From contig JAZRFE010000013.1 of NCBI GenBank assembly GCA_045661205.1, positions 1 to 63,976 of the forward strand: 63,976 nucleotides of DNA, read 5' to 3'. Position 1 is the stretch's first letter. Each line of letters starts with the position of its first letter. The notes under the pieces are model-generated. The model had not been told where the DNA came from and searched no databases. It saw only the letters and a program-made list of their open reading frames with translations. Shown here in pieces: positions 24,583 through 33,387 of the stretch. Source of the stretch: HGM04593 sp045661205 (GTDB taxonomy: Bacteria > Bacteroidota > Bacteroidia > Bacteroidales > Bacteroidaceae). A program made the translations under genes and the position numbers.

Positions 24583-26112
24583 ATGTCATCTACAACAAAA
24601 AAAATCGAAAGCGCGCTTGTTTCCGTTTTTCACAAAGACGGACTTGACGAGATTATAAAATCACTCCATGCAAACGGAGTAAAGTTGATTTCTACCGGTG
24701 GTACACAGCAGTTCATCGAGTCATTGGGCATCCCCTGCGAGGCTGTTGAAGACCTCACAGGCTACCCCTCAATCTTGGGTGGTCGCGTAAAGACACTTCA
24801 CCCCAAAGTATTCGGCGGTATCCTCGCACGTCGCGACAACGAGAAAGACCAGGAGCAGGCGTCACAGTACGAGATTCCCATGGTAGACCTCGTGATTGTA
24901 GATCTCTACCCCTTTGAGAAGACCGTTGCATCGGGCGCACCCGAGGCTGACATCATCGAGAAAATCGACATAGGCGGTATTTCACTCATTCGCGCAGCTG
25001 CAAAGAACTTCAAGGATGTTGTTATCGTTGCAAGCCAGGCACAGTATCAGCCTCTTGCCGACATTCTCAACAGCAACGGCGCACAGACAACTCTCGAGGA
25101 GCGTCGTTTCTTTGCACGTGAGGCATTCGGTGTTTCATCACACTACGACTCGGCTATCTCCAACTACTTCGACGGTGAGGAGCAGAGCGCGTTCCGTTAC
25201 ACACAGGACAGCCCCATGTCATTGCGTTACGGTGAGAACCCCCACCAGAAAGGTGCTTTCTACGGTAACTTCAAGGAGATTTTCGACCAGATTCATGGCA
25301 AAGAGATCTCTTACAACAACCTTCTCGACATCAACGCAGCAGTAGACCTCATCAGCGAGTTCGGCGACGAAACAACATTTGCAATCCTCAAGCACAACAA
25401 TGCTTGCGGTCTTGCATCGCGTTCCACACTCATCGAGGCTTGGAAAGATGCTCTTGCAGGCGACCCTGTATCGGCATTCGGCGGTGTACTCATCACCAAC
25501 AAGCCCATCGACAAGGAGACTGCCGAGGAGATTAACAAGATTTTCTTCGAGGTTATCATCGCTCCCGACTACGATGTTGATGCAATAGAGGTGCTCACAC
25601 AGAAGAAAAACCGCATAATCCTTGTACAGAAAGCTCTCGTGCAGCCCACAATGACTTTCCGCAACGTGCTCAACGGCGTGCTCGTACAGGAGAGAGATGC
25701 AAAGATAGAGACACCCGAGGACCTTACACAGGTAACAAAGGTTGCTCCCACTGCAAGCGAGGTAGAGGACATGCTCTTTGCAAACAAAATCGTTAAGCAG
25801 AGCAAGAGCAACGCCATCGTACTTGCAAAAAACAAACAGCTTATCGCAAGCGGTGTTGGTCAGACATCACGCGTAGACGCACTGAAACATGCTATCGAGA
25901 AGGCCGGTTCGTTCGGTTTCTCTTTGGAGGGTGCAGTAATGGCAAGCGACGCTTTCTTCCCCTTCCCCGATTGCGTAGAGATTGCACACAACGCCGGCGT
26001 TACAGCAGTTATCCATCCGGGAGGCTCTATCAAGGACAACCTCTCTGTTGAGTATTGCGATGCTAACGAAATGGCAATGGTAACAACCGGATTCCGTCAC
26101 TTCAAACATTAA
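24583..26112 (+). CDS. purH: Bifunctional AICAR transformylase / IMP cyclohydrolase
   Basis: 509 residues, catalysing the last two steps of de novo purine synthesis (AICAR to FAICAR to IMP). The N-terminal MGS-type cyclohydrolase domain (1-190) shows ALVSVFHKDGL, STGGTQQFIESLG and GGRVKTLHPKVFGG. The C-terminal transformylase domain has RYGENPHQKGAFY, KHNNACGLA, DPVSAFGGV and SDAFFPFPD. Length is normal. It precedes mreB by only 10 bases, so the elongasome genes may be read from the purH promoter, joining nucleotide supply and wall growth in one transcript. Confidence 0.98.
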   Translation: MSSTTKKIESALVSVFHKDGLDEIIKSLHANGVKLISTGGTQQFIESLGIPCEAVEDLTGYPSILGGRVKTLHPKVFGGILARRDNEKDQEQASQYEIPMVDLVIVDLYPFEKTVASGAPEADIIEKIDIGGISLIRAAAKNFKDVVIVASQAQYQPLADILNSNGAQTTLEERRFFAREAFGVSSHYDSAISNYFDGEEQSAFRYTQDSPMSLRYGENPHQKGAFYGNFKEIFDQIHGKEISYNNLLDINAAVDLISEFGDETTFAILKHNNACGLASRSTLIEAWKDALAGDPVSAFGGVLITNKPIDKETAEEINKIFFEVIIAPDYDVDAIEVLTQKKNRIILVQKALVQPTMTFRNVLNGVLVQERDAKIETPEDLTQVTKVAPTASEVEDMLFANKIVKQSKSNAIVLAKNKQLIASGVGQTSRVDALKHAIEKAGSFGFSLEGAVMASDAFFPFPDCVEIAHNAGVTAVIHPGGSIKDNLSVEYCDANEMAMVTTGFRHFKH

Positions 26113-26122
26113 TAGCAAGAAA

Positions 26123-27139
26123 ATGGGACTTTTTTCATTCACACAAGAGATAGCCATTGACCTCGGTACTGCCAACACCATCATCATGTACAACAACAAG
26201 ATTGTTGTGGATGAGCCTTCGGTTGTCGCAATGGACAACCAGAAAAAGATGATGGCAGTGGGAGAAAAGGCGAAACAGATGCACGAGAAGACCAACCCCA
26301 ACATCCACACAATCCGCCCCTTGCGCGACGGTGTCATCGCCGACTTCTACGCATGTGAGCAGATGATGCGCGGAATGATTGACAAGGTAAACATCGGCAG
26401 CAGATTCTTTACACCCAACCTGCGCATGGTCATTGGCGTTCCCTACGGTTCTACCGAGGTGGAGCTTCGTGCTGTGCGCGACTCGGCCGAGCATGCAGGA
26501 GGCCGCGACGTTTACCTGATTTACGAGCCTATGGCATCGGCATTGGGTATCGGTCTCGACGTAACAGCCCCCGAGGGTAACATGGTGGTGGATATAGGTG
26601 GTGGTTCAACAGAGATTGCAGTAATCTCGTTGGGCGGCATCGTATCGAACGGTTCGTTGCGTACCGCAGGTGACGACTTCACAGCCGACATTCAGGAGTA
26701 CATGAGCCGCCAGCACAATGTTCGCGTCAGTGAGCGTATGGCCGAGCGTATCAAGATACACGTAGGTTCGGCACTCACCGAGCTTGGCGATGATGCTCCC
26801 CAGGACTACATCGTTCATGGCCCTAACCGTATTACAGCAATGCCCATCGAGGTGCCCGTATGCTATCAGGAGATTGCACACTGTATCGACAAGTCAATCA
26901 TTAAGATTGAGAATGCTATCATCAGCGCACTCGAGAACACTCCTCCCGAACTGTATGCAGACATCGTGCACAACGGTATTTACCTCGCCGGTGGTGGCGC
27001 GCTGTTGCGCGGACTCGCCAAACGTTTCTCGGACAAGATAAACATCCCCTTCCACGTGGCCGAAGACCCCTTGTACTGCGTGGCAAAAGGTACATCACTT
27101 GCACTGAGAGACCTCAACTATCCGTTCTTGATGAGATAA
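26123..27139 (+). CDS. mreB: Rod shape-determining actin homologue MreB
   Basis: 338 residues of the actin/Hsp70 ATPase fold. Phosphate 1 loop IAIDLGTANTI, the EPMASALG connect region, phosphate 2 VVDIGGGSTEIAVI, and the LAGGGALLRGL adenosine motif are all present. MreB filaments on the inner membrane position the elongasome. First of mreB-mreC-mreD-mrdA-rodA, with small or negative gaps throughout, so one operon is nearly certain. Confidence 0.98.
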   Translation: MGLFSFTQEIAIDLGTANTIIMYNNKIVVDEPSVVAMDNQKKMMAVGEKAKQMHEKTNPNIHTIRPLRDGVIADFYACEQMMRGMIDKVNIGSRFFTPNLRMVIGVPYGSTEVELRAVRDSAEHAGGRDVYLIYEPMASALGIGLDVTAPEGNMVVDIGGGSTEIAVISLGGIVSNGSLRTAGDDFTADIQEYMSRQHNVRVSERMAERIKIHVGSALTELGDDAPQDYIVHGPNRITAMPIEVPVCYQEIAHCIDKSIIKIENAIISALENTPPELYADIVHNGIYLAGGGALLRGLAKRFSDKINIPFHVAEDPLYCVAKGTSLALRDLNYPFLMR

Positions 27140-27152
27140 GATATTAAGAACA

Positions 27153-28007
27153 GTGCGAGCGTTATTCAATTTCCTTGTAAAACACAACGACTGGTTCCTC
27201 TTCTTACTATTAGAGGGAATCAGTCTTGTGCTTATTGTGCGCTTCAACAACTACCAGGGTGCAACCTTCTTTACCTCGGCAGGTAGCGTAGCAGGCAGCG
27301 CGTACAGCATATTCATGGATGCCAACAGGTACTTTCATCTGAAGACCGAGAACGACGGTTTGCTGGCGCAGAATGTTGCCCTCACACGCGAAATGGCCGA
27401 ACTGAAAGAACAACTCGCCGAATTGCGCAACAAGGAGGCACTGCTCGGCGACTCGCTCGTGAAGAGCATCGGCTCGGGGTATACATTCCTGACGGCAAAC
27501 ATCATAAACAACTCGCTGAACTCGGTGAATAATTTCATCACACTGAACAAGGGCAGCGACGATGGCATACGTCCCGAAATGGGAGTATTCAACAGCGACG
27601 GAATAGTGGGAGTTGTCTACCTCACCTCGAATAACCGTTCGATAGTGATTCCCCTGCTCAACAGCAAGAGCAGCGTGAGCTGTCGCGTAAAGGGCAGCGA
27701 GAGTTTCTGTTCGCTCAGTTGGGACGGAGGCGACACACGCTACTCGAACCTCATCGACCTGCCGCGATATGCGCAGTTCGAGACAGGCGACACTGTGGTA
27801 ACCAGCGGATTCTCGTCGATATTCCCCGGTGACCTGCCTGTTGGCACAGTAGAGAGAATAGAGGACTCGGCCGACGGCATGTTCTACACTGTACGCGTGA
27901 AACTGTTTGTTGATTTTTCGCGCCTCACATCGGTGTTCATCGTCGGCAACGACGGCTATGAGGAGCAGAGCAAACTTGAACAAAAAAGCACAGAAAAACT
28001 AAAGTGA
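27153..28007 (+). CDS. mreC: Rod shape-determining protein MreC
   Basis: 284 residues from a GTG start at 27153 (the first residues MRALFNFLVKHNDWFLF fit the family). One membrane segment (15-33), a coiled coil (about 65-105, rich in Leu/Glu) and the periplasmic beta-barrel domain with NNFITLNKGSDDGIRPEMGV and VVTSGFSSIFPGDLPVG. MreC bridges MreB to PBP2 in the periplasm. It overlaps mreD by four bases. Confidence 0.95.
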   Translation: MRALFNFLVKHNDWFLFLLLEGISLVLIVRFNNYQGATFFTSAGSVAGSAYSIFMDANRYFHLKTENDGLLAQNVALTREMAELKEQLAELRNKEALLGDSLVKSIGSGYTFLTANIINNSLNSVNNFITLNKGSDDGIRPEMGVFNSDGIVGVVYLTSNNRSIVIPLLNSKSSVSCRVKGSESFCSLSWDGGDTRYSNLIDLPRYAQFETGDTVVTSGFSSIFPGDLPVGTVERIEDSADGMFYTVRVKLFVDFSRLTSVFIVGNDGYEEQSKLEQKSTEKLK

Positions 28008-28510
28008 TGCACACATTTCTCAACCGACTGAAGTACTTTGCAATATTAGCGATTGCACAGGTGTTGCTGTTCAACCACATACACCTGTTCGGCTATGCCA
28101 CCGCATACATATATCTGCTGTTCGTGCTCAAGATGCCGCGTTTCGCGACACGTAACGAACAGATGCTGTGGGCTTTTGCTTTAGGACTCATTGTAGACAT
28201 GTTCGGCAACACTCCGGGAATAAACGCAGCCGCTGCAACGGTGCTTGCCTTCATGCGCAACTACATACTTGCGATGTTCACTCCCAACGGCATGACCGAT
28301 GATTTTGTTCCGGGCACCAAAGTGCTGCGATGGGGTTCATACATAGGCTACACCGCAATAAGCACCACTCTATTCTGCATCGTACTGTTCCTGCTGGAAC
28401 TGTTCACGCTTGCACGCCCCATGCACCTTGTCATAAGCGTCATAAGCAGCACACTGCTGACACTGCTTTTCGTGACGGTAATCGAGAGCTTTAACAAAGG
28501 GAGCAGATGA
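28004..28510 (+). CDS. mreD: Rod shape-determining protein MreD
   Basis: 168 residues with five hydrophobic segments; motifs LFNHIHLFGYATAYIYLLFVL and FALGLIVDMFGNTPGINAAA are typical of MreD. Start is GTG 28004 overlapping the mreC TGA, or the ATG right after it at 28007. Integral inner-membrane part of the elongasome. It overlaps mrdA by four bases (ATGA). Confidence 0.95.
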   Translation: MMHTFLNRLKYFAILAIAQVLLFNHIHLFGYATAYIYLLFVLKMPRFATRNEQMLWAFALGLIVDMFGNTPGINAAAATVLAFMRNYILAMFTPNGMTDDFVPGTKVLRWGSYIGYTAISTTLFCIVLFLLELFTLARPMHLVISVISSTLLTLLFVTVIESFNKGSR

Positions 28511-30354
28511 ACGACTACACACGCGAAACACGAAAATTCATACTTGGCGGTGCTATAATCATAGTGCTGTTGGTGTATATTATGCGCCTATTCACCTTGC
28601 AGGTGCTGAGCGACGAATATAAGACCAAAGCCGACAGTAACGCATTCTACAAAAAGACCATCTACCCCTCGCGCGGACTCATTTACGACCGCAACGGCGA
28701 GTTACTCGTGTACAACCAGCCGGCTTACGACATTATGTTCGTGCCACGAGAAATAAAAGGGCGTCTGGACACTCTGGAACTCTGCTCGGCACTGAATATC
28801 ACACGCGAGGACTTCGAGAAAAGAATGGAGGATGTGAGAAACCCCCGTTCTAATCCCGGATATTCGGCATATACTCAACAACTTTTTATGAGCCGTCTTT
28901 CGGCAGATGAGTTTGCACGTTTCCAAGAGAAGCTCTTCCGTTTCCCCGGCTTTTATGTGCAGAAACGCTCCATACGTCAATACTCATGCGACGCAGCCGG
29001 TGTTATTCTTGGCGACATAGGCGAGGTATCGCCCAAGCGTCTGAAGGCCGACAGCTACTATGTGCGCGGAGATTATATCGGCACTCAGGGACTTGAGTCG
29101 TCGTACGAGAATGTGCTGCGTGGCAAAAAGGGCGTGGAGATGCTGCTACGCGATGCTCATGGCCGCATACAGGGTAAATATCGTAACGGAGCACTCGACA
29201 CAATGCCACAACGCGGCAAAGACCTGACACTGAGCATTGACATCGAGCTTCAGCGTTTGGGCGAGCGACTGCTCAAAAACAAGATAGGCAGCATCGTAGC
29301 CATAGAACCCTCAACGGGAGAGATACTGTGCATGGTGTCGTCGCCGTCGTACGACCCACACATACTTGTGGGCAGACAGCGCGGTGCCAACCACAAAAAA
29401 CTTGCCAACGACAAGCGCAAGCCTTTGCTCAACCGCGCAATCATGGGAACATACCCACCCGGCTCCACCTTCAAGACCTCACAGGCACTTACATTCCTCG
29501 AAGAGGGAATAATCACCGAGAACACGCCCTTCCCCTGCCATGGAGGATTTGTACACGCAGGACTGCGTGTGGGTTGCCACCCCCACCCATCACCACTGCC
29601 GCTTGTACCGGCAATAGCAACCTCGTGCAACGGTTATTTCTGCTGGGGATTGTTGCGCATGCTCTCGTCGAGCAAATACGGCAAGGTGCAGAAGGCGATG
29701 AACGTGTGGCGCGACTATATGGTGTCAATGGGATTCGGATATAAATTGGGTGTGGACCTCCCCGGCGAGGTACGAGGCATGATTCCCAATGCACAGTTCT
29801 ACGACAAGGCCTACCGCGCGTCGTGGAACGGACTCACAGTGATAAGTATCTCCATAGGACAGGGAGAGGTGACGCTCACCCCGTTGCAGATTGCCAACCT
29901 GTGCGCAACAATAGCCAACAGGGGTACATTCATCACCCCGCACGTGGTGAAGAGCATCGAGAACGACACTCTCCCCTCGATATACAGCACTCCGCGCGAG
30001 ACAATGGCATCGCGCAAATCTTATGAGCATGTCGTTGCGGGCATGCGTCAGGCGGTGCTTGCAGGTACCTGTCGAGGAGCGAACCTGCCCGACATCGAAG
30101 TGTGCGGAAAAACGGGAACGGCACAAAACAAAGGAAAAGACCACTCGGCATTCATAGGTTTCGCACCCATGAACGAGCCTAAGATTGCTCTTGCCGTTTA
30201 TGTGGAGAATGGTGGATTCGGTGCTACATACGCTGTGCCCATTGGCGCACTGCTCATGGAGCAGTACCTGAACGGGGAACTTTCGGACAACAGCAAGATA
30301 AAGGCCGAAGAGATGCAAAACAGAATCATTTACTATGGAGAGGGGGAAAGATAA
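28507..30354 (+). CDS. mrdA: Penicillin-binding protein 2 (elongation transpeptidase)
   Basis: 615 residues. One N-terminal membrane segment (12-32), a dimerisation domain starting YPSRGLIYDRNGELLVYNQPAYDI, then the transpeptidase domain with the SxxK motif in PPGSTFKTSQ, SCN in ATSCNGYF and KTG in CGKTGTAQN. It crosslinks peptidoglycan during lateral growth and is a beta-lactam target. It overlaps the next gene rodA by 20 bases, its usual glycosyltransferase partner. Confidence 0.98.
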   Translation: MNDYTRETRKFILGGAIIIVLLVYIMRLFTLQVLSDEYKTKADSNAFYKKTIYPSRGLIYDRNGELLVYNQPAYDIMFVPREIKGRLDTLELCSALNITREDFEKRMEDVRNPRSNPGYSAYTQQLFMSRLSADEFARFQEKLFRFPGFYVQKRSIRQYSCDAAGVILGDIGEVSPKRLKADSYYVRGDYIGTQGLESSYENVLRGKKGVEMLLRDAHGRIQGKYRNGALDTMPQRGKDLTLSIDIELQRLGERLLKNKIGSIVAIEPSTGEILCMVSSPSYDPHILVGRQRGANHKKLANDKRKPLLNRAIMGTYPPGSTFKTSQALTFLEEGIITENTPFPCHGGFVHAGLRVGCHPHPSPLPLVPAIATSCNGYFCWGLLRMLSSSKYGKVQKAMNVWRDYMVSMGFGYKLGVDLPGEVRGMIPNAQFYDKAYRASWNGLTVISISIGQGEVTLTPLQIANLCATIANRGTFITPHVVKSIENDTLPSIYSTPRETMASRKSYEHVVAGMRQAVLAGTCRGANLPDIEVCGKTGTAQNKGKDHSAFIGFAPMNEPKIALAVYVENGGFGATYAVPIGALLMEQYLNGELSDNSKIKAEEMQNRIIYYGEGER

Positions 30355-31801
30355 TATACTTAAGTCACTCGACTGGACAACGGTTGTGCTCTACCTGATG
30401 TTGGGCACAATGGGCTGGTTGGCTATATGTGGTGCAAGTTACAGCTACATAGAGACCGACATTTTGGAGTTCTTTGCACTGAGCGAGCGCACCGGTAAAC
30501 AGGCCATGTGGATAGGAATTTCCATCATAATGGGCATTGTGCTGATGTTTATAGACAAACGCAGCTATGAGTTTGCATCGCGCTTTATATATGTGGCACT
30601 GATACTGCTGGGAATACTCACTATATTCATTTCAAAAGACATCAAAGGCTCGCGCTCGTGGATAACCATAGGCTCTTTCGGCATTCAGCCTGCCGAGTTC
30701 ATGAAGTTCGGTACCACGCTTGCCCTTGCCACCATAATGAACAAGTATGGGTTCAGCATAAGCAGAAGAAAAGATTTTCTTAAGTGCCTTGCAATAATTT
30801 TGCTGCCGTTGGTGGTAATCATCTGCCAAAAGGAGACGGGAAGTGCACTTGTCTATCTGTCGTTTTTCATCGTTCTATACCGCGAAGGTATGACAGGAAT
30901 GGTGCTCTTCACTGCCATCAGCGCTGTTGTATATTTCGTGGTTGGTATCGGCTACGAGAATACACTCTTTGAGGAGCTGCCGGTGGCTGTCGGACACTAT
31001 GCCGTTACGGTGCTCATACAAATATTCACAATAGGAATGACTGCATTCTGGTGCAAGGAGAAAAAGACAGCAATTGTACTGTTGGCGGTGAATACAATAG
31101 TCGCACTTGTGACATATTGGATTGCAATATATCTTTTCTCATTCAACATTTTGTATGTGCAGTACCTGCTATTGCTGTTCGACATTGTCTATCTGCTGAT
31201 AAGGGCACGCATCGACAAGCAGAAGATGCTCGTTTGGACAACGCTCTTTATTGTTGTCTCGACGCTCTTTTTCCATTCATGCGACTATGTGTTCAACAAT
31301 GTGATGAAGCCCCACCAGAAGGTGCGCATCGAGGTGTTGTTGGGATTGAAAGAGGATCTTGCCGGAGCAGGATATAACGTGCACCAGTCGAAGATTGCCA
31401 TCGGTTCGGGTGGTATATTCGGAAAAGGATTCCTTAATGGCACGCAGACAAAGCTGAAATATGTGCCCGAGCAGGACACTGACTTTATATTCTGTACGAT
31501 AGGTGAAGAGCAGGGTTTTGCCGGCTCTACGTTTGTGCTGGTTGTGTTTATTGCATTTGTATTGCGATTGCTGTGGCTCGCCGAACGGCAGAACGATACA
31601 TTCGGACGAGTATACGGTTACTCACTTGTATCGATATTCTTCTTCCACTTTTTCATTAACATAGGCATGGTGCTGGGCATCACGCCTGTGATTGGCATTC
31701 CGCTACCGTTTTTCAGCTACGGAGGCTCGTCGTTCCTGGGCTTCTCTATTCTTTTGTTCAGTTTCCTGAGGATTGATGCCGACCGCGACCGCAGACTCTG
31801 A
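30335..31801 (+). CDS. rodA: Peptidoglycan glycosyltransferase RodA
   Basis: 488 residues of the SEDS family, which polymerises lipid II with PBP2. About ten membrane segments; diagnostic segments are RSWITIGSFGIQPAEFMKFG, the VRIEVLLGLKEDLAGAGYNVHQSKIAIGSGG loop, GFLNGTQTKLKYVPEQDTDFIF, and FSYGGSSFLGFS near the end. It is about 100 residues longer than E. coli RodA because of extra membrane segments between about 200 and 310, which also occur in Bacteroidota homologues. Its 3' end overlaps convergent gldH by 44 bases and no terminator is seen between them. Confidence 0.97.
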   Translation: MERGKDNILKSLDWTTVVLYLMLGTMGWLAICGASYSYIETDILEFFALSERTGKQAMWIGISIIMGIVLMFIDKRSYEFASRFIYVALILLGILTIFISKDIKGSRSWITIGSFGIQPAEFMKFGTTLALATIMNKYGFSISRRKDFLKCLAIILLPLVVIICQKETGSALVYLSFFIVLYREGMTGMVLFTAISAVVYFVVGIGYENTLFEELPVAVGHYAVTVLIQIFTIGMTAFWCKEKKTAIVLLAVNTIVALVTYWIAIYLFSFNILYVQYLLLLFDIVYLLIRARIDKQKMLVWTTLFIVVSTLFFHSCDYVFNNVMKPHQKVRIEVLLGLKEDLAGAGYNVHQSKIAIGSGGIFGKGFLNGTQTKLKYVPEQDTDFIFCTIGEEQGFAGSTFVLVVFIAFVLRLLWLAERQNDTFGRVYGYSLVSIFFFHFFINIGMVLGITPVIGIPLPFFSYGGSSFLGFSILLFSFLRIDADRDRRL

Positions 31802-32261
31802 TGCCCACGTCGCACACTCCCTCTATTGCACCGTTCATTAGATGAGCGATTTTTATGCGCGTGGTGTCCGATGGTTGCAGTTCACGCAGGCCCAATTTGT
31901 GTGTCGTCTGACGCAATATTCCTGCGCCCGAGCCTTGCTGTCTGCCGAGAGAGTCGTATATTTCGCAACATAGAGTATCGACCGAATGAACATTGCCTGA
32001 ATGACACTCCACACGCAGCCATAACTCACGCACAGGATAGGCCGAAGAACAGCGCAACTGCACCTCTACCTCGTGAAGAGTATCGCCTGAAGCATTGGCA
32101 TAAACATACTCCAGCGTATCGGTTGCCTGCCACTCTCCTTGCAACACATGAAAAGTATGCAGCCTGACATCGTCGCAGGCTGCAAACAGTAACATAAGCG
32201 CGAGAAGAAGATTACTCGGCCTTAGGATTATCTCTCTTTTTACCTTTTCTATTATTGTCAT
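31758..32261 (-). CDS. gldH: Gliding motility lipoprotein GldH
   Basis: 167 residues from ATG 32261. A long n-region then LLLALMLLFAAC gives a lipobox at Cys30. The mature part (GEWQATDTLEYVY, then VQLRCSSAYPVRELWLRVEC and GVRVCGRGR-like end) fits the GldH family, found in most Bacteroidota including non-gliders; its role is unclear, probably envelope-related and linked to the type IX machinery. This start overlaps ricT by 50 bases. The open frame extends further, to 32420, but wholly inside ricT. No nearer ATG gives a full signal peptide. Confidence 0.75.
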   Translation of the reverse strand: MTIIEKVKREIILRPSNLLLALMLLFAACDDVRLHTFHVLQGEWQATDTLEYVYANASGDTLHEVEVQLRCSSAYPVRELWLRVECHSGNVHSVDTLCCEIYDSLGRQQGSGAGILRQTTHKLGLRELQPSDTTRIKIAHLMNGAIEGVCDVGIRVCGRGRHQSSGN

Positions 32262-33384
32262 TGCGATGTTCGCGATTACCACCGTTATTGCTGCGTTTGC
32301 GTTTCTTGTTGCGTGCCGCATTGTCGAAACGGTCAATATTGCTCTGCTCGAGAAGGTCAGCCGAACGCTTGTTGTCCTGCATTGCATCGTCGTCGAGTAA
32401 CGAGTCGGGTTTCTCGCCACGTTTGTTCATCTCGACAATCTGCTTGGCACGACGCGAAGTAATTGTCTTGAGGTTGGCAGGAATACGTTTGTCGCTCGAA
32501 TATGTTAGCTCGCCTTTGAGAATATCGGCCTTAAAGAAGTAGTATGTACCCTCGACAGTCTCCAACTCAATATCACGCTGAGGCAGACGTTTCGAGGCCT
32601 CGACATAGGCATCGACCTCGTAGTTGAGACAGCATTTGAGCTTGGCACACTGCCCCGCAAGTTTCTGCGGGTTGAGCGATATATCCTGAAACCTTGCTGC
32701 AAGGGTAGATACCGAAACAAAGTTTGTGGTGAAAGTTGCACAACAAAGTTCGCGACCACAGGGACCTATTCCGCCTATGCGGCCTGCCTCTTGGCGTGCA
32801 CCAATCTGTTTCATCTCTATCTTCACTTTAAAGACGTCGGCAAGCACCTTGATAAGCTGTCTGAAGTCGACACGGTTGTCGGCGATATAATAGAAGATTG
32901 CTTTATTGCCATCGCCTTGATACTCCACGTCGCCTATTTTCATATCGAGATTGAGGTCTTTGGCTATCTGACGCGAGCGTATCATTGTGTCGTGTTCTTT
33001 GGCCTTGGCCTCTTCGTATTTTTCCATATCCACAGGCTTCGCCTTGCGATAGACGCGCTTGAGTTCCGACTCGGGAGTGAGGCGTGCTTTTCTAAGCTGT
33101 AAAAGCACCAGACGACCGGTGAGGGTAACGCGACCGATGTCGTGTCCGGGAGTGGCCTCGACAGCTACAATATCGCCCTTTACAAGCGGCAGCTTGTTGG
33201 AGTTGCGATAGTATCCCTTGCGGGTGTTCTTGAACTGCACCTCAACGATGTCTGTATCTTCGTCATTGCCCGGTACATCGGCCAGCCAATCAAAGGTGTT
33301 GAGCGGAGCATCCATGACACCGCAACCCTTGCTGCATATTCCCGAACATCCGTTCTGCTCTTTATATTTTAATTTTTCATCCAT
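32212..33384 (-). CDS. ricT: PSP1-domain protein, RicT (YaaT) family
   Basis: 390 residues. The N-terminus carries a Cys cluster (CSGICSKGCG, residues 13-22). The PSP1 domain spans about 45-275 with GIGPCGRELCCATF and CAKLKCCLNYE. In Bacillus RicT (YaaT) these Cys-rich motifs help hold Fe-S clusters in the RicAFT complex, which acts with RNase Y; partners in Bacteroidota are not established. The last ~60 residues (NNGGNREHRNDNNRKGKKRDN and flanks) are a basic, Asn-rich tail that suggests nucleic acid contact. holB lies just upstream with a three-base gap, an order also seen in Bacillus. Confidence 0.93.
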   Translation of the reverse strand: MDEKLKYKEQNGCSGICSKGCGVMDAPLNTFDWLADVPGNDEDTDIVEVQFKNTRKGYYRNSNKLPLVKGDIVAVEATPGHDIGRVTLTGRLVLLQLRKARLTPESELKRVYRKAKPVDMEKYEEAKAKEHDTMIRSRQIAKDLNLDMKIGDVEYQGDGNKAIFYYIADNRVDFRQLIKVLADVFKVKIEMKQIGARQEAGRIGGIGPCGRELCCATFTTNFVSVSTLAARFQDISLNPQKLAGQCAKLKCCLNYEVDAYVEASKRLPQRDIELETVEGTYYFFKADILKGELTYSSDKRIPANLKTITSRRAKQIVEMNKRGEKPDSLLDDDAMQDNKRSADLLEQSNIDRFDNAARNKKRKRSNNGGNREHRNDNNRKGKKRDNPKAE

Positions 33385-33387
33385 ATA

